From: Comamonadaceae bacterium
Lineage (GTDB): Bacteria; Pseudomonadota; Gammaproteobacteria; Burkholderiales; Burkholderiaceae_C
Assembly (NCBI GenBank): GCA_947469815.1
Contig: CANIRI010000114.1
Coordinates: 1 to 7,442 of the forward strand
Reading direction: 5' to 3'
DNA length: 7,442 bases
Every line of letters begins with the position of its first letter. Within the stretch, counting starts at the first letter, position 1. Of the stretch, positions 6,756 to 7,442 are shown in pieces. The notes below the pieces were generated by a model. It was not told where the DNA came from. It searched no databases and saw only the letters and a list, made by a program, of their open reading frames with translations. The position numbers and the translations under genes are program-made.

Positions 6756-6828
6756 GGTACGGCAAATACGGCATAGCTGGGCTGTCCGTACCAGATAAGG
6801 GCTAGGGCTTGGAAGAGCGCTAGCCCTT
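6756..6828 (+). promoter_or_regulatory. Two hairpins in the rplT-pheS gap, candidate pheS leader or attenuator
   Basis: GGTACGG (6756-6762) pairs perfectly with CCGTACC (6786-6792), enclosing 23 bases. AAGGGCTAG (6797-6805) pairs perfectly with CTAGCCCTT (6820-6828), enclosing 14 bases. The second stem ends in CCCTTT and is followed by a T-rich but interrupted stretch (6826-6846), giving an imperfect terminator. The segment GGGCT occurs three times (6779-6783, 6799-6803, 6805-6809) and each copy could pair with AGCCC (6822-6826), so mutually exclusive folds are possible. E. coli has the pheM attenuator in this gap; no Phe-rich leader peptide exists here, so any control would differ in mechanism. 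Confidence 0.5.
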
Positions 6829-6855
6829 TGCATTCCTACCTTTTAATCTGCCCTT

Positions 6856-7442
6856 ATGAATGAGTTAGACACCATCGTGCAGGATGCGCAGGCGGCTTTT
6901 GCCACCGCGCCAGCGCCTGCCGATCTGGAAAATGCCAAAGCAGTTTTTTTGGGAAAAACCGGGCGCATCACCGAGCTCATGAAGGGCATGGCGGCGCTCA
7001 GCGTCGATGAGAAAAAATCCCGTGGCGCTGCCATCAACATCGCCAAGCAGGCAATCGAAGCGGCATTGTCAGAGCGCCGCGCCGCGCTGGCGCGGGCTGA
7101 ACTCGATGTCCAGTTGCGCGCGGAAGCGCTGGATGTGACCTTGCCCGGACGACAGCGCGGGCAGGGCGGTTTGCACCCGGTGTCCTTGACGCTGGAGCGC
7201 ATCGAGGCCATTTTTGCTTCTATGGGTTTTGACGTGGCAGACGGTCCCGAGATTGAGTCGGATTGGTTCAATTTCACGGCACTCAATACGCCGCAAGACC
7301 ACCCCGCTCGGTCTATGCACGACACGTTTTATGTGGAAGGCGGCAGCGCTGAGGCCCCGAATTTGTTGCGCACCCACACCAGCCCCATGCAAATCCGCTA
7401 CGCGGTACAGCACGTCAAGAAATACAGAGCGCTCGCGGGCAA
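6856..7442 (+). CDS. pheS: Phenylalanine-tRNA ligase alpha subunit, N-terminal part (runs off right edge)
   Basis: PheS is the catalytic subunit of the (alpha-beta)2 phenylalanyl-tRNA synthetase. Codons 1-195 and two further bases are present out of about 345 usual. The N-terminal coiled coil that contacts tRNA-Phe covers about residues 1-90, with [15 protein letters not shown] (31-45). The class II core then begins: [15 protein letters not shown] (96-110), [17 protein letters not shown] (124-140), [17 protein letters not shown] (144-160) and motif 2, [14 protein letters not shown] (170-183). ATG 6856 is the first possible start after an in-frame TAA at 6844-6846 and fits the family opening MNELD. 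No Shine-Dalgarno sequence precedes it; the 25 bases before are pyrimidine-rich. The beta subunit gene pheT would be expected next, beyond the window. Confidence 0.96.
   Translation, partial: MNELDTIVQDAQAAFATAPAPADLENAKAVFLGKTGRITELMKGMAALSVDEKKSRGAAINIAKQAIEAALSERRAALARAELDVQLRAEALDVTLPGRQRGQGGLHPVSLTLERIEAIFASMGFDVADGPEIESDWFNFTALNTPQDHPARSMHDTFYVEGGSAEAPNLLRTHTSPMQIRYAVQHVKKYRALAG

Noticed and set aside
6747..6776. Nine-codon frame MTGGTANTA overlapping the rplT stop as a possible pheS leader peptide
   Set aside because: It has no Phe codons and no suitably spaced ribosome binding site, so nothing supports a pheM-like role.

Overview
The window is an ordinary chromosomal segment of a betaproteobacterium, most likely Burkholderiales and close to Comamonadaceae. 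This rests on the protein styles (isocitrate lyase, ThrS, the N-terminus of IF3, L20), the moderately high GC content, and the gene order thrS-infC-rpmI-rplT-pheS. The taxonomic call comes from recognising the proteins, not from a search. I see no mobile element, CRISPR array, prophage, tRNA or rRNA.

Layout. On the minus strand, running off the left edge, is the first two thirds of an EamA/DMT-type membrane transporter (start codon at 593). A 199-bp A+T-rich divergent intergenic region follows, holding two nearly identical 14-bp palindromes 30 bp apart and a -10-like box. These probably control aceA (793-2124), which encodes isocitrate lyase, the first committed enzyme of the glyoxylate shunt. 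Forty-one bases later comes a ketopantoate-reductase-like NAD(P)-dependent oxidoreductase (2166-3245), probably in the same transcript. A 193-bp GC-rich intergenic region with hairpins and a candidate promoter separates this metabolic pair from the translation cluster.

The translation cluster is thrS (3439-5352), infC (5431-6021), rpmI (6159-6362), rplT (6388-6747) and the first 195 codons of pheS, which runs off the right edge. It is the well-known synthetase / initiation factor / ribosomal protein operon of proteobacteria. Regulatory features readable from the sequence are: infC starts at AUC, a near-cognate codon that IF3 itself discriminates against; several perfect inverted repeats lie in the infC-rpmI gap, where L20 acts as an autorepressor in other bacteria; and two perfect hairpins with competing GGGCT segments lie in the rplT-pheS gap, where Escherichia coli has its pheM attenuator, although no phenylalanine-rich leader peptide is visible here. 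The two synthetase genes have no recognisable Shine-Dalgarno sequence, whereas the three genes between them have strong ones.

I did not find a convincing new biological system. The best leads are the paired operator upstream of aceA, the oxidoreductase coupled to aceA, and the leader structures inside the translation operon.
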